Assembly (NCBI GenBank): GCA_016283575.1 | Contig: JAEEND010000007.1 | Location: 372,001 to 436,000 of the forward strand | DNA length: 64,000 bases | Origin: Lachnospiraceae bacterium | GTDB taxonomy: Bacteria > Bacillota > Clostridia > Lachnospirales > Lachnospiraceae | Direction of reading: 5' to 3' | Shown here: piece after piece, positions 45,649-54,589 of the stretch | Numbering within the stretch: position 1 is the stretch's first letter | Layout: each line of letters starts with the position of its first letter | Notes under the pieces: model-generated | What the model saw: the letters and a program-made list of their open reading frames with translations, nothing else | The model's database searches: none | Told to the model about the DNA's origin: nothing | Program-made: the position numbers and the translations under genes

Positions 45649-46584
45649 ATGGAAAAAACTACAAAGATTAAGCATAAGCGTTCAAAGCTTACTGCCTATA
45701 ACAACTGGGGCTATGTATTCGTTGCTCCCTTCGTAATTACTTTCTTAATCTTCAGTGTTTATCCCGTATTAAGAACACTGGCTTTATCTTTTACAGACTT
45801 AAAGATTTTCAAGTTAAATCAGTCTTTACATTTTATTGGTTTTGAACAATATGTGCGCGTTTTCGAGAGTGATAACTTTAGACGTGCATTGGTTAATACA
45901 GTTATTGTTTGGGGTGTTAACATTATCACCCAGTTAGGTCTTGCATTCTTACTTATGATGGTTTTCTCAGATGTTAAGTACAGAATGAAGGGCTTATCAG
46001 TCTACAGACTTATCTATTATTTACCCAACCTTATCGCAGCTACTTCTATAGCACTTCTTTTCAGTAACCTGCTTGATAAGAATTATGGTACAGTCAACGT
46101 TATGCTAAAGGGTTGGTTCCCCAATTATCATCTTATTGACTGGTTGGGAACAAAATGGCCTGCAAGATTATCAATTTCCTTCATCCAGACATGGATGTGG
46201 TTTGGTAACTCATTCTTAATGCTTATGGCAGGTGTACAGGGTGTATCAAGAGATTATCTTGAAGCTGCATCAATTGACGGTGCCGGCAGATGGACAATCT
46301 TCGGAAAGATCACTCTTCCTCTTATCAGACCCATCATGATGTATGTTGCGATCACATCCCTTATCGGTGGTATGCAGTTATTCGATATGCCTTACCTTAT
46401 GATCGCAGACACATCACAGACATATAAGCATGTTCAGACTGCAATGATGTACTTATATCGTTACGCATTCGGTCAGAAGACTACTCAGGTTGCTTACGCA
46501 TCTGCAGTTGCTTATACATTATTCTTGATTATTCTTGTGGTTTCTGTTGCACAGTTCTTATTCTTCAACAGAAAGGAGGACTAG
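45649..46584 (+). CDS. sugar ABC transporter permease (MalF/UgpA type)
   Basis: 311 residues, six or so membrane helices, with the ATPase-docking EAA loop EAASIDGAGRWTIFGKITLP near the C-terminal third. Basic cytoplasmic N-terminus (KTTKIKHKRSKLTAYNN). ATG at 45649 is set by GGAG (45636-45639); a TTG at 45619 in the same frame lacks an SD. Pairs with the next gene, 4 bases on, as a heterodimer. No ATPase gene is present nearby. Confidence 0.92.
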   Translation: MEKTTKIKHKRSKLTAYNNWGYVFVAPFVITFLIFSVYPVLRTLALSFTDLKIFKLNQSLHFIGFEQYVRVFESDNFRRALVNTVIVWGVNIITQLGLAFLLMMVFSDVKYRMKGLSVYRLIYYLPNLIAATSIALLFSNLLDKNYGTVNVMLKGWFPNYHLIDWLGTKWPARLSISFIQTWMWFGNSFLMLMAGVQGVSRDYLEAASIDGAGRWTIFGKITLPLIRPIMMYVAITSLIGGMQLFDMPYLMIADTSQTYKHVQTAMMYLYRYAFGQKTTQVAYASAVAYTLFLIILVVSVAQFLFFNRKED

Positions 46585-46588
46585 TACG

Positions 46589-47440
46589 ATGGAATATAAG
46601 GCTAAACACACATTTGGATACAATTTAACAAAGTTCATATTATATGTTTTACTTACAGCTCTTGCAGTTCTCTGTCTCATACCTTTCCTTATGATGACAG
46701 TCAATGCTACAAGAACATCATTTGAAATTGCTACCGGATTTACTCTTATTCCCGGTAAAGCATTACCTGATAACTGGAAAACAGTATTTAATTACTTTAA
46801 CTTATTTAAGGGTATGTGGAACTCCCTTAAGGTTGCATTACCTGCAACTTTACTTGGTGCTTATTTCCCTGCTCTTGCAGCTTACGCGCTTGCTTTTTAT
46901 AAGTTCAAGGGTAACAAGACAATCTTCTGGGTAATCCTTATATTTATGATGATCCCCGGTACCCTTTCACTTATCGGTTTCTATCAGTTATGTGCAGCTC
47001 TTAAGATCACAAACTCATACATTCCTTTGACAGTGCCTGCTATTGCGGCATCCGGAACAGTTTTCTTCTTAAGACAGTACATTCAGGCATCATTATCACC
47101 TGCACTTATAGAAGCAGCAAGAATTGACGGAGCATCAGAAATTTTCAGCTTCCATAGAATTGTTATTCCGATTATTTTCCCTGCTATTGCAACAATGTCA
47201 ATCATGGGATTCATCGGTAACTGGAACTCATACATGCTTCCTATGATCATTCTTAGCAAGCCTGAAAAATATACTTTACCTGTAATGCTTGTATCACTCC
47301 GTTCTTCTACAGATATTACACAGAACTACGGTGCTATTTACTTATGTATTGCAATTTCAATGATACCTATCATTTTGGTATTCATCACTTTCTCAAGATA
47401 CATTATTAGCAGTGTTTCGCAGGGCGCTGTTAAAGAATAA
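46589..47440 (+). CDS. sugar ABC transporter permease (MalG/UgpE type)
   Basis: 283 residues, about six membrane helices, EAA loop EAARIDGASEIFSFHRIVIP. ATG at 46589 follows GGAGGA; the frame is open further up only through overlap with the first permease. Last gene of the transporter unit, followed by a hairpin. Confidence 0.93.
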   Translation: MEYKAKHTFGYNLTKFILYVLLTALAVLCLIPFLMMTVNATRTSFEIATGFTLIPGKALPDNWKTVFNYFNLFKGMWNSLKVALPATLLGAYFPALAAYALAFYKFKGNKTIFWVILIFMMIPGTLSLIGFYQLCAALKITNSYIPLTVPAIAASGTVFFLRQYIQASLSPALIEAARIDGASEIFSFHRIVIPIIFPAIATMSIMGFIGNWNSYMLPMIILSKPEKYTLPVMLVSLRSSTDITQNYGAIYLCIAISMIPIILVFITFSRYIISSVSQGAVKE

Positions 47441-47477
47441 TACTTTTTGAGAGCACTTAGAACTTTCTAGTGTGGGC

Positions 47478-47503
47478 AAAGGGCAGTGGCAGCACTGCCT
47501 TTT
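47478..47503 (+). terminator. weak terminator after the permeases
   Basis: AAAGGGCAGT (47478-47487), loop GGCAGC, ACTGCCTTTT (47494-47503): ten pairs with one G-U but only four T, so readthrough into the sensing genes is possible. Confidence 0.6.
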
Positions 47504-47580
47504 GTCATATACAGGAGTGTTTCTTATTTTTTTTTAAACGGGTTATGGATTAAATAATATTTTGTATTTGGATTTTAATT

Positions 47581-49143
47581 ATGAAAAGATTTATTTCGAT
47601 TTTACTCATGCTTATAACAACACTTTCTTTTGCTTCATGCAGTAAGGAGGAAGTGGTTGATAACGAACCGATCACCTTTGATTGGTATATAAACTATTCC
47701 TGGTTTGTAACGGGATGGGGCGGAAATGTGGTATCCGATAAGATTACGGAGGAAACCGGAGTATCCGTTAACTTCTTAACTCCCGTAGGTAATGAAACGG
47801 AGAAGTTGAATGCCATGATCGCATCTGATTCCCTGCCTGACATTATTACCCTCGGATGGTGGGAACCTCAGTACACTGAAATAATAGAGGGGGATATGGT
47901 ATATGCTTTAAACGAGCTTGCCGATAAATATGACCCCATGTTCTATGAAGTGGCTAATGATGCGGTTATTAAATGGTACACAATGGAAGACGGAAACATC
48001 TATTGTTATCCTAACTCCAGCTATACAAGAGAAGATCTTGAGACTCATGATAACATTCCTTCTAACCAGACCTTCCTGGTGCGTAAGGATATATATGAAG
48101 CTATCGGTTCTCCTGATATGACGACACCTGAAGGCTTCCATGATGCAGTTGTAAAGGCTACGAAGATGTTTCCTGAAATAGGCGGTGAATCATTGATTCC
48201 CGTGGGAGCACATACCTTTGATGACGGCGGATGCGTTTCTTTTGACCAGTATCTGCAGAACTTCCTTGCTGTTCCCTTTGAAAAGGATGGCATATTCTAT
48301 GACAGAAATGTGGATCCCGAATATTTAAGATGGCTTAAGATGTTTAGGTTACTACAGGAAGAAGGCTATTTGAATGCCGATATCTTTGTGGATACCAGAA
48401 CTCAGATGAGTGAAAAAATAGAGAAGGGTCGATATTTCTGCATGCTTTATCAGAGAACTGACCTTGCAGATCAGGAAAAGCTTTTATATTCAAGAGATCC
48501 CAATAAGATTTATATAGCTGTGGACGGTCCTAAGAATTCAAGGGGTGATGACCCTGTGCTTCCGTCAACCGGTATAACAGGATGGACAGTTACCATGATC
48601 AGTAAAAACTGTAAGGACCCCGGTCGCGCCATTAAGTTTATGGATTATTTAATGAGTGAGCACGGACAGAAAATTTTGTATCTGGGAGTCGAAGGGGTAA
48701 CATATACCGAGGAAGATGGTAAAATAGAAATAGTTCCCGAAGTAAAGGAACTTTTAAATCGTGACCGTGAAGAATATGACGAAAAATACGCGGCTGATGA
48801 TACCTACTGGATGCTTCAGAATAATGTAATGCAGCTTCAGTGGAAGTTAGAACCTGAAGAACCTTTAAAACAGCTGGCTGAATGGACCTATCCCTATACC
48901 ACATATCTTGGGCAGTATGAATTTATCATGTCCCAGAATACGGAAGCAGGAGTGATTTCCGATAAGGTTGATAAGCTATGGGGTGAAACCATAAGAGATT
49001 TACTGCTTGCTTCTTCCGATGAAGAATTTGACGAGATAGTGGAAGCCTATAAAAAGGAGAGAGATTCACTCGGCTTTAATAAAGTAGTAGCCGAAAAGAG
49101 TCGTCAGATAAGAGAAAACAAGAAAAAACTCGGTATGGAATAA
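47581..49143 (+). CDS. extracellular solute-binding lipoprotein linked to a two-component system
   Basis: 520 residues. Lipoprotein signal ending SFASC (Cys20), then a large solute-binding fold of the LipO/LplA-like group (DWYINYSWFVTGWGGN, MIASDSLPDIITLGWW). Unlike the first binding protein it is not placed with permeases but 5 bases before a sensor kinase gene, and it is more distant in sequence. It may present sugar to the kinase rather than to a transporter. The SD is poor (only GGA about 8 bases before ATG), suggesting low-level synthesis, in contrast to the strongly expressed first binding protein. Confidence 0.85.
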   Translation: MKRFISILLMLITTLSFASCSKEEVVDNEPITFDWYINYSWFVTGWGGNVVSDKITEETGVSVNFLTPVGNETEKLNAMIASDSLPDIITLGWWEPQYTEIIEGDMVYALNELADKYDPMFYEVANDAVIKWYTMEDGNIYCYPNSSYTREDLETHDNIPSNQTFLVRKDIYEAIGSPDMTTPEGFHDAVVKATKMFPEIGGESLIPVGAHTFDDGGCVSFDQYLQNFLAVPFEKDGIFYDRNVDPEYLRWLKMFRLLQEEGYLNADIFVDTRTQMSEKIEKGRYFCMLYQRTDLADQEKLLYSRDPNKIYIAVDGPKNSRGDDPVLPSTGITGWTVTMISKNCKDPGRAIKFMDYLMSEHGQKILYLGVEGVTYTEEDGKIEIVPEVKELLNRDREEYDEKYAADDTYWMLQNNVMQLQWKLEPEEPLKQLAEWTYPYTTYLGQYEFIMSQNTEAGVISDKVDKLWGETIRDLLLASSDEEFDEIVEAYKKERDSLGFNKVVAEKSRQIRENKKKLGME

Positions 49144-49148
49144 TACTC

Positions 49149-50957
49149 ATGAACATTTTTACTTCTTTTGGTAAATTAAAACTAAACTGGAAGCTGACCA
49201 TTGTAACGATCGGTACCATCGCTGTTACAATGGCTGTTCTTGCAGCGCTTTTATTTTACCAGCAAGAGCAGGATGTTATTGATGAAAATAAGAATTACAT
49301 GCTTCATAAACTGGAAAGTAATGAGAGTCAGATATCAACCTGTATTGACTCCATCAACATGACCACCCAGTTCTTTTTGGCTGATGAAGGCATGCTGGAT
49401 ATTTTAAATCTGTCCGCTCAGGATCAGGACATAACTACTGAAGAATTATTGCAGTATCAGCGTCAGAACGTTATGCAGCTTGAGCGTCTTGTAAGCAACA
49501 ACCCTCTTTTATATTCCGTAAGATACTATTCCATAAGTGAAAACGTGCAGGAGATGATGCCCATCCTATATAGCAGCACCAGAATGCAGAATCTTTCATG
49601 GGCAAGCCTTGAGAAACCGGCAGGCTGGCATTTCGGATATCAGGATACGGCTTTTTCATCCCTTATTCTTAAACAGAATAATGAACTGGCAGGTCTTGTT
49701 ACGGAAGTACTTGATTTTAGAAACGGCCGCATCGGATATATCGAAGCTACGGTAAATATGGATACCATGTTTCCCGGTATGTTTGAAGGAATAGATAATG
49801 AGTTTTCCTATTTTTTAACCGATGACGGAACAATTTATTTTGGCAGTAACAAATGGGAAGACTCCGAAGATATTATCAATAACAATGATTTATCCGGAGA
49901 CTCCGATGTATTTCATATAAAATATAAGGGCAAAAACTTAATTGTCACAAAGCTTTATTCTAAAAAGCTTTCGGGACATTTAATAAGCGTACTTGATATT
50001 ACCGACGATGTGTGGGGCGTATATAAAACAAGAAATATATTTATAGTCCTGATGGTAATGGTAATTATCGCCATGGCATTTCTCATTAACTTTATCGTAC
50101 AGAGGATGCTGCGTCAGCTTTACGGCATTATGGACAGTATGGAGATGATCCAGTCGGGAGACCTGGGCACCAGAATTAAGGTGGTGGACGGAGGCGAAAT
50201 GGGAGCCCTGACTGACAACCTTAATGACATGCTTGATTATATTCAGAGACTTATGAAGGAAAATATCGACAGAGAGGTCCTTGTTAAAAATTCTGAGATC
50301 AAAGCTCTCCAGAACCAGATAAATGCTCATTTCATATATAATGTTCTTGAATCCATAAAGATGATGGCAGAGGTTGATGAAAAATATGATATTTCCGATG
50401 CAATCACATCTCTCGGAAAGCTCCTTCGATACAGTATGCGCTGGGTATCCGGTAATGTACGACTGCGAGAAGAGCTTGATTATATAGAAGATTATGTAGC
50501 ACTCATAAATCTTCGTTATGACTTTGTGATCCATCTGGCAATTAAGGTTCCGGATGAATTAATGGATCAGGAAATTCCCAAAATGAGCCTGCAGCCCATT
50601 GTTGAAAATGCGATCCTTCACGGCATAGAGCCCGTGGGAGAAGAAAGCACCATATATATCAAGGGCTGGGAGGAAGGTTCTGAAGTGATCATCGAAGTCT
50701 CCGATACGGGCCGTGGCATGACGGATGAAGAGACGGAAAGACTTAAATTGAAGCTTCAGGGCATTGCGGAAGTATCCGGCGGTCGAGGAAACGGAATCGG
50801 ACTTAAGAATGTGCATGACCGAATCCACATGGCCTTCGGTGAGAAATACGGCCTTAACATATATGCGAAGCTTGGCTGCTTTACTAAGGTTGCCATCAAC
50901 CTTCCGAAGAATCCCGTGATCAATAAAAATCCTGCAACAGCTAAGAGGAATATTTAA
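49149..50957 (+). CDS. sensor histidine kinase, LytS/YesM type
   Basis: 602 residues. Membrane helix at about 15-37, an extracellular sensor of roughly 255 residues, a second helix at about 296-320, HAMP (to about 370), a HisKA-type domain with His394 in QINAHFIYNVLESIKMM (usual form QINPHFLYNTL), and a GHKL ATPase (NAILHGIEP, DTGRGM, GNGIGLKNVHDRI). Sits in the membrane and phosphorylates the regulator encoded next, with which it overlaps by one base (TAATG). Genes of this type commonly sense sugars beside ABC importers. Confidence 0.92.
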   Translation: MNIFTSFGKLKLNWKLTIVTIGTIAVTMAVLAALLFYQQEQDVIDENKNYMLHKLESNESQISTCIDSINMTTQFFLADEGMLDILNLSAQDQDITTEELLQYQRQNVMQLERLVSNNPLLYSVRYYSISENVQEMMPILYSSTRMQNLSWASLEKPAGWHFGYQDTAFSSLILKQNNELAGLVTEVLDFRNGRIGYIEATVNMDTMFPGMFEGIDNEFSYFLTDDGTIYFGSNKWEDSEDIINNNDLSGDSDVFHIKYKGKNLIVTKLYSKKLSGHLISVLDITDDVWGVYKTRNIFIVLMVMVIIAMAFLINFIVQRMLRQLYGIMDSMEMIQSGDLGTRIKVVDGGEMGALTDNLNDMLDYIQRLMKENIDREVLVKNSEIKALQNQINAHFIYNVLESIKMMAEVDEKYDISDAITSLGKLLRYSMRWVSGNVRLREELDYIEDYVALINLRYDFVIHLAIKVPDELMDQEIPKMSLQPIVENAILHGIEPVGEESTIYIKGWEEGSEVIIEVSDTGRGMTDEETERLKLKLQGIAEVSGGRGNGIGLKNVHDRIHMAFGEKYGLNIYAKLGCFTKVAINLPKNPVINKNPATAKRNI

Positions 50958-52429
50958 TGAAGACAGTTTTAATTGTTGAAGATGAAAAAATGATACGACA
51001 GGGTATCAAGAGCATGGTACAGCGAAGCGGCGTTCCCATCGATGTTATTATGGAATGTAATAATGGTGAAGTTGCATGGGAAGTATTAAAGCAGCAGCCC
51101 GTAGATGTGATGTTTACTGATATCAGGATGCCCAAAATGGACGGTATCGAACTTGTAAAGCATGCGGAGACACTTGAAAATCCCCCTCTTATGGTAGCTA
51201 TAAGCGGCTTCGATGATTTTTCCTATGCAGTTGAAATGCTGAGAGCCGGGGTAAGAGAGTATATCCTAAAGCCTGTGGAAAGAGAAAAGATAAGTGCTAT
51301 CCTGCATAAGCTTCAGGCTGAGCTTGACGGAAAATCACAGGTGGTTGAGCATGAAAAGAACATCGGCCGCCAGCAGATAAAGCAGCTCCTCAGAATGGAC
51401 AATATCGCTGAGGAAGAGATCAGATCCTTTGAAGCAAGATATGAAGATCTTTTCTTTAAAACTCCCTTTGTAGTATGTATTTCAGAGCCAAAGGCTGTGA
51501 GAGATCCCGATGGTAATGTGATCTCATTTGACGATGTCAATGACGGTCAGGTATTTATTCTTGAAGAAAGTAACAGACTTCCCTTTGTGATTAAAGAATT
51601 CAGCGATTCAGCCATAGGCGTGTCACAACCCCATGAAGGCATAAGAGAAGTGAGCATAGCCTACAAAGAAGCTGTTCAGGCCCGTGAGAAAGCTTTCTGC
51701 ACCGGTAATCTTGAAATATATAAGGAAGAACCTTCAAATGTCCCCGAAGGATTAAGAGCTTCAGTTAAGAAGCTTACCGATGAAACCTCATGTATGCAGA
51801 GATTACAGCTTATCGGAACATCAAGGACCGATGAACTGGATGCTCAGTGGGAGAAGGTCTTTGAAGAAGCCAAGCGCGGCAATTTAGAGCCTGCGGATTT
51901 CTTCTTTATCATGAATGACTTTTTAAATAACGTAGCCAAGGTATACAGGAATGCTTTATCCGAAGATGATATGAATAACTTTAAGAATATGACCCATTTC
52001 CTTGCCTATCCCGATATCGATGTATATCGTGAAAGCTTAATGGACAAGGTTATCGCTCTTCATGAAGCAATCCATGTACAGGATGATACGGGTTCACAGC
52101 GTAAGCTTCAGATGGCCGTTGATTATATTGAAAAGAATTATAATAAGGATCTTAATATGGCTGTTGTAAGTAACTATATCTCCATGAACTACTCCATGTT
52201 AAGCTACTTATTCAAGCAATATACAGGTAAGAATTTCGTGAGCTACTTAAAAGAAATCCGCATACGGGAAGCAAAGAAGCTTCTTGCGGATACGGATTTA
52301 AAGATCATTGAGATAAGCCAGCGGGTTGGCTATGAAAATGAAAAGCATTTCATGAAAACCTTTAAGAGCGAAGTGGGCGTTTCCGCCACCGAATACAGAA
52401 GAAATATGCAAAGAGAAGATTTAAACTAA
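50957..52429 (+). CDS. response regulator, AraC type (YesN-like)
   Basis: 490 residues. Receiver domain with phospho-acceptor Asp55 in DVMFTDIRMPKMDG and LKPVE near 100; a long middle region (about 130-385) of unknown fold; AraC double helix-turn-helix at about 395-485 (LNMAVVSNYISMNYSMLSYL, IRIREAKKLL, QRVGYENEKHFMKTFKSEVG). Likely activator of the transporter and phosphorylase genes upstream. The next gene is convergent beyond a terminator. Confidence 0.93.
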   Translation: MKTVLIVEDEKMIRQGIKSMVQRSGVPIDVIMECNNGEVAWEVLKQQPVDVMFTDIRMPKMDGIELVKHAETLENPPLMVAISGFDDFSYAVEMLRAGVREYILKPVEREKISAILHKLQAELDGKSQVVEHEKNIGRQQIKQLLRMDNIAEEEIRSFEARYEDLFFKTPFVVCISEPKAVRDPDGNVISFDDVNDGQVFILEESNRLPFVIKEFSDSAIGVSQPHEGIREVSIAYKEAVQAREKAFCTGNLEIYKEEPSNVPEGLRASVKKLTDETSCMQRLQLIGTSRTDELDAQWEKVFEEAKRGNLEPADFFFIMNDFLNNVAKVYRNALSEDDMNNFKNMTHFLAYPDIDVYRESLMDKVIALHEAIHVQDDTGSQRKLQMAVDYIEKNYNKDLNMAVVSNYISMNYSMLSYLFKQYTGKNFVSYLKEIRIREAKKLLADTDLKIIEISQRVGYENEKHFMKTFKSEVGVSATEYRRNMQREDLN

Positions 52430-52432
52430 TTT

Positions 52433-52469
52433 AAAAGACAAGTCCCCGATCAGGGACTTGTCTTTTTTT
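52433..52469 (+). terminator. terminator of the two-component operon
   Basis: GACAAGTCCC (52437-52446) pairs with GGGACTTGTC (52453-52462); A-run before, T7 after. The A-run makes it usable for the convergent gene too. Confidence 0.9.
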
Positions 52470-52478
52470 CATGCTTAT

Positions 52479-52548
52479 CTTAATACGTTTCTCTTTTTGG
52501 AATGTTTATTTATACCTGTCTTAATACATTTCTTTCTTTGGAATGTTT
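52479..52548. repeat. duplicated 29-bp gene tail
   Basis: Two copies of a 29-bp segment (52479-52507 and 52520-52548) match at 26 of 29 positions, 41 bases apart. On the minus strand the second is the end of the GGDEF gene (KHSKERNVLR); the first, beyond its stop, reads KHSKKRNVLR and then a stop in another frame. Confidence 0.85.
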
Positions 52549-54438
52549 CTTATCATACATCTTCTTATCAGCATGTGAATACATTCTTTGAATGTCGGCA
52601 TCGGTGAGTCCGGAGCCGACATTTTCCGTTACATAACCGGAACTTTCGGATACGTAATAAGGCTTACTGCTTAACTTATTAAAGTTATTTATGTATTTCT
52701 CGATTTTTTCTATTAATTCTTCGGCATAGCCTTCATTTTCATGGAAAAGAAGGAGATAGAATTCATCACCCGAGAATCTTGCGGCAATATCCGTCTCGCT
52801 CTGCGCCTGCTTAATGGCCTGACCGATGGTACGAAGAGCAAAGTCACCTTCTTCATGGCCGAAATGGTCATTGATGGTCTTCAATTTATCAAGATCCATA
52901 AGCATTGCGGTCACGTAGCTTCCGGGAGAAGCAAGCTGTAAGAGACGATCCTGATGCTTTTTAAAGCCATGCTGGTTAAAGAGCCCCGTAAGAGCATCCT
53001 TTAAGTAAATTTCCTCCAGGTGCTGTGATAACATACTGGTTCTTCTGGCTTCGCAGATATTCTGTAAGAACTGAGCAATGTTCATGATCCACTGCTCGAG
53101 CTTGAAAGGAAACTGGATCTGGTTGTTGCCGAAAGAAATGGCAAGATAACCGAAGGTTCGTCCTTCAAAGAACAGGGGAGTGACGATATAGGTTGAGTTG
53201 TTGTCGTTCTTGATGGCATCGGGAAGAAGGGTGGTTTTGGGAAAACTGTATTCGGCAAGACGTCTGCCGTCCTTTATCGCAAGCTTCAAAATAAGCGAGT
53301 CTTCGGCATCTTCAAAGTCCTCACGGTCAAGCACCGCATCTGCAAGAGCAAGAACAGGGTCGGTTACGGAATCCCAGTTTGAATATAAGCACATATAGAA
53401 TTCGCTGCAGTTTACGATCTCTGTGACGAAATTGGCAATTATATCGCAGCCTTCATCGATATCCGTTACATGGGAAAGGCTGGATGAAAGCTTCATGGAC
53501 TTAAACATTGAAAGCTCGAGATCCGCGATCTTACGATTGCATTCTCTTAAATATGAAAAAGAATGGAAAGGAGAGCGGACCTTGCATCCGCAGGATGCGT
53601 TGATCACGGGGGAAGCAGTAACTTCCGAGGGACCTACATTTTTACCCTTTATCATTTCAAAAAGCATATCCATGCTTTTGGCACCCACTTCCTCAACGGG
53701 GAATGTGATGGTGGTCAAGGGGGGATTTATAAACTGTCCTTCCTCAAGACAGTCACAGCCTGTTACGGCAAAATCATCGGGAATGTGATAGCCTTCTTCG
53801 GCAGCTTTTCCGATAAAAGCAAGGGCAATACGGTCATTGTAGCAGATAACGGCATCGGGCATTGATGTGCCGCCGTTTGTGAACTGATTGATGGCTTCGA
53901 GATATGAGGCCTCACTTTCGTCGGTTAAATATATGGTGCTGTCATCGAAATTAAGATGATATTTTTCAAGAATACCTTTAAAATAGCCCTCTCTTAAGCG
54001 ACTGAAATAACGCTCACGTTTATGCCCAAGATAGCAAAGCTTCTTGGCACCGTGAACGGTGATCATGTGCTCTGTAAGAGTGGCGGTGGTTTTGTTGTTT
54101 TCAAGAACTATATAAGGGAAATCTGAAGATTGCTCCGTTATTTCCACAACGGGGCATTTTTCTTTTTTAAGAAGCTCTCTGATCTCTTCGGAGAGATTTC
54201 TGTCTGTATATGTGCCGGAGGCAAATATGACTCCGTCGATATCGTCAAAATTGGGTATACGAAGAATGCTGGATTCGCCCTTGCCATAGGCTCCCAGGTC
54301 CTCTCCGTCACTGGTTGTGTAGATTTCTACAGGGTATCCGTAGTCGTAAGCATTGTGCACGACACCCTGTGAAATACCCTGCTGATAATCCCCATAAATA
54401 TGAGAAATAAACAGAGCAATTTTTTTGTTCTGATACAT
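52510..54438 (-). CDS. cytoplasmic LacI-like sugar sensor fused to GGDEF diguanylate cyclase
   Basis: 642 residues. Residues 1-290 are a LacI/Peripla_BP_3 ligand-binding domain without DNA-binding helix-turn-helix or signal peptide (KIALFISHIYGDYQQGISQG, then PDAVICYNDRIALAFIG, VTGCDCLEEGQFINPPLTTI). A middle GAF-like region follows (about 330-490) and a C-terminal GGDEF domain (KDALTGLFNQHGF, MDLDKLKTINDHFGHEEGD, signature FSGDEFYLLL). The signature has Ser for the first Gly but keeps the key residues, so c-di-GMP synthesis is plausible. Start at 54438 is chosen by GGGAG 9 bases upstream. It lies convergent to the sugar-sensing operon and is probably fed by the same imported sugars; that link is inference. 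Confidence 0.87.
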   Translation of the reverse strand: MYQNKKIALFISHIYGDYQQGISQGVVHNAYDYGYPVEIYTTSDGEDLGAYGKGESSILRIPNFDDIDGVIFASGTYTDRNLSEEIRELLKKEKCPVVEITEQSSDFPYIVLENNKTTATLTEHMITVHGAKKLCYLGHKRERYFSRLREGYFKGILEKYHLNFDDSTIYLTDESEASYLEAINQFTNGGTSMPDAVICYNDRIALAFIGKAAEEGYHIPDDFAVTGCDCLEEGQFINPPLTTITFPVEEVGAKSMDMLFEMIKGKNVGPSEVTASPVINASCGCKVRSPFHSFSYLRECNRKIADLELSMFKSMKLSSSLSHVTDIDEGCDIIANFVTEIVNCSEFYMCLYSNWDSVTDPVLALADAVLDREDFEDAEDSLILKLAIKDGRRLAEYSFPKTTLLPDAIKNDNNSTYIVTPLFFEGRTFGYLAISFGNNQIQFPFKLEQWIMNIAQFLQNICEARRTSMLSQHLEEIYLKDALTGLFNQHGFKKHQDRLLQLASPGSYVTAMLMDLDKLKTINDHFGHEEGDFALRTIGQAIKQAQSETDIAARFSGDEFYLLLFHENEGYAEELIEKIEKYINNFNKLSSKPYYVSESSGYVTENVGSGLTDADIQRMYSHADKKMYDKKHSKERNVLRQV

Positions 54439-54496
54439 ATATGTAAACTCCCAAGACTGTGATGAATTCACGAATTCACAAATATAATTTACTATG

Positions 54497-54525
54497 TTGA
54501 CAGATATAAATCAAGAGTGTATATT
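54497..54525 (+). promoter_or_regulatory. degV promoter
   Basis: TTGACA (54497-54502), 17 bases, TATATT (54520-54525): near consensus, strong sigma-A type. Confidence 0.75.
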
Positions 54526-54536
54526 GATAACCGTGG

Positions 54537-54559
54537 TATGTAGTTTTCAAAACTACATA
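54537..54559. promoter_or_regulatory. 23-bp palindromic operator before degV
   Basis: Perfect inverted repeat with 11-base arms (TATGTAGTTTT and AAAACTACATA) around a single C, starting 12 bases after the -10 box, at the expected transcript start. Typical place for a dimeric repressor. Confidence 0.65.
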
Positions 54560-54589
54560 TACGAGTTTTGGGTACAAGGAGAATAATAT

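Noticed and set aside
49980-50534. 184-codon minus-strand frame inside the kinase gene
   Set aside because: Fully covered by a clear histidine kinase on the other strand; no SD or homology.
52479-52548. Ends of an insertion sequence
   Set aside because: The repeats are direct, contain coding tails of one gene, and enclose no transposase.
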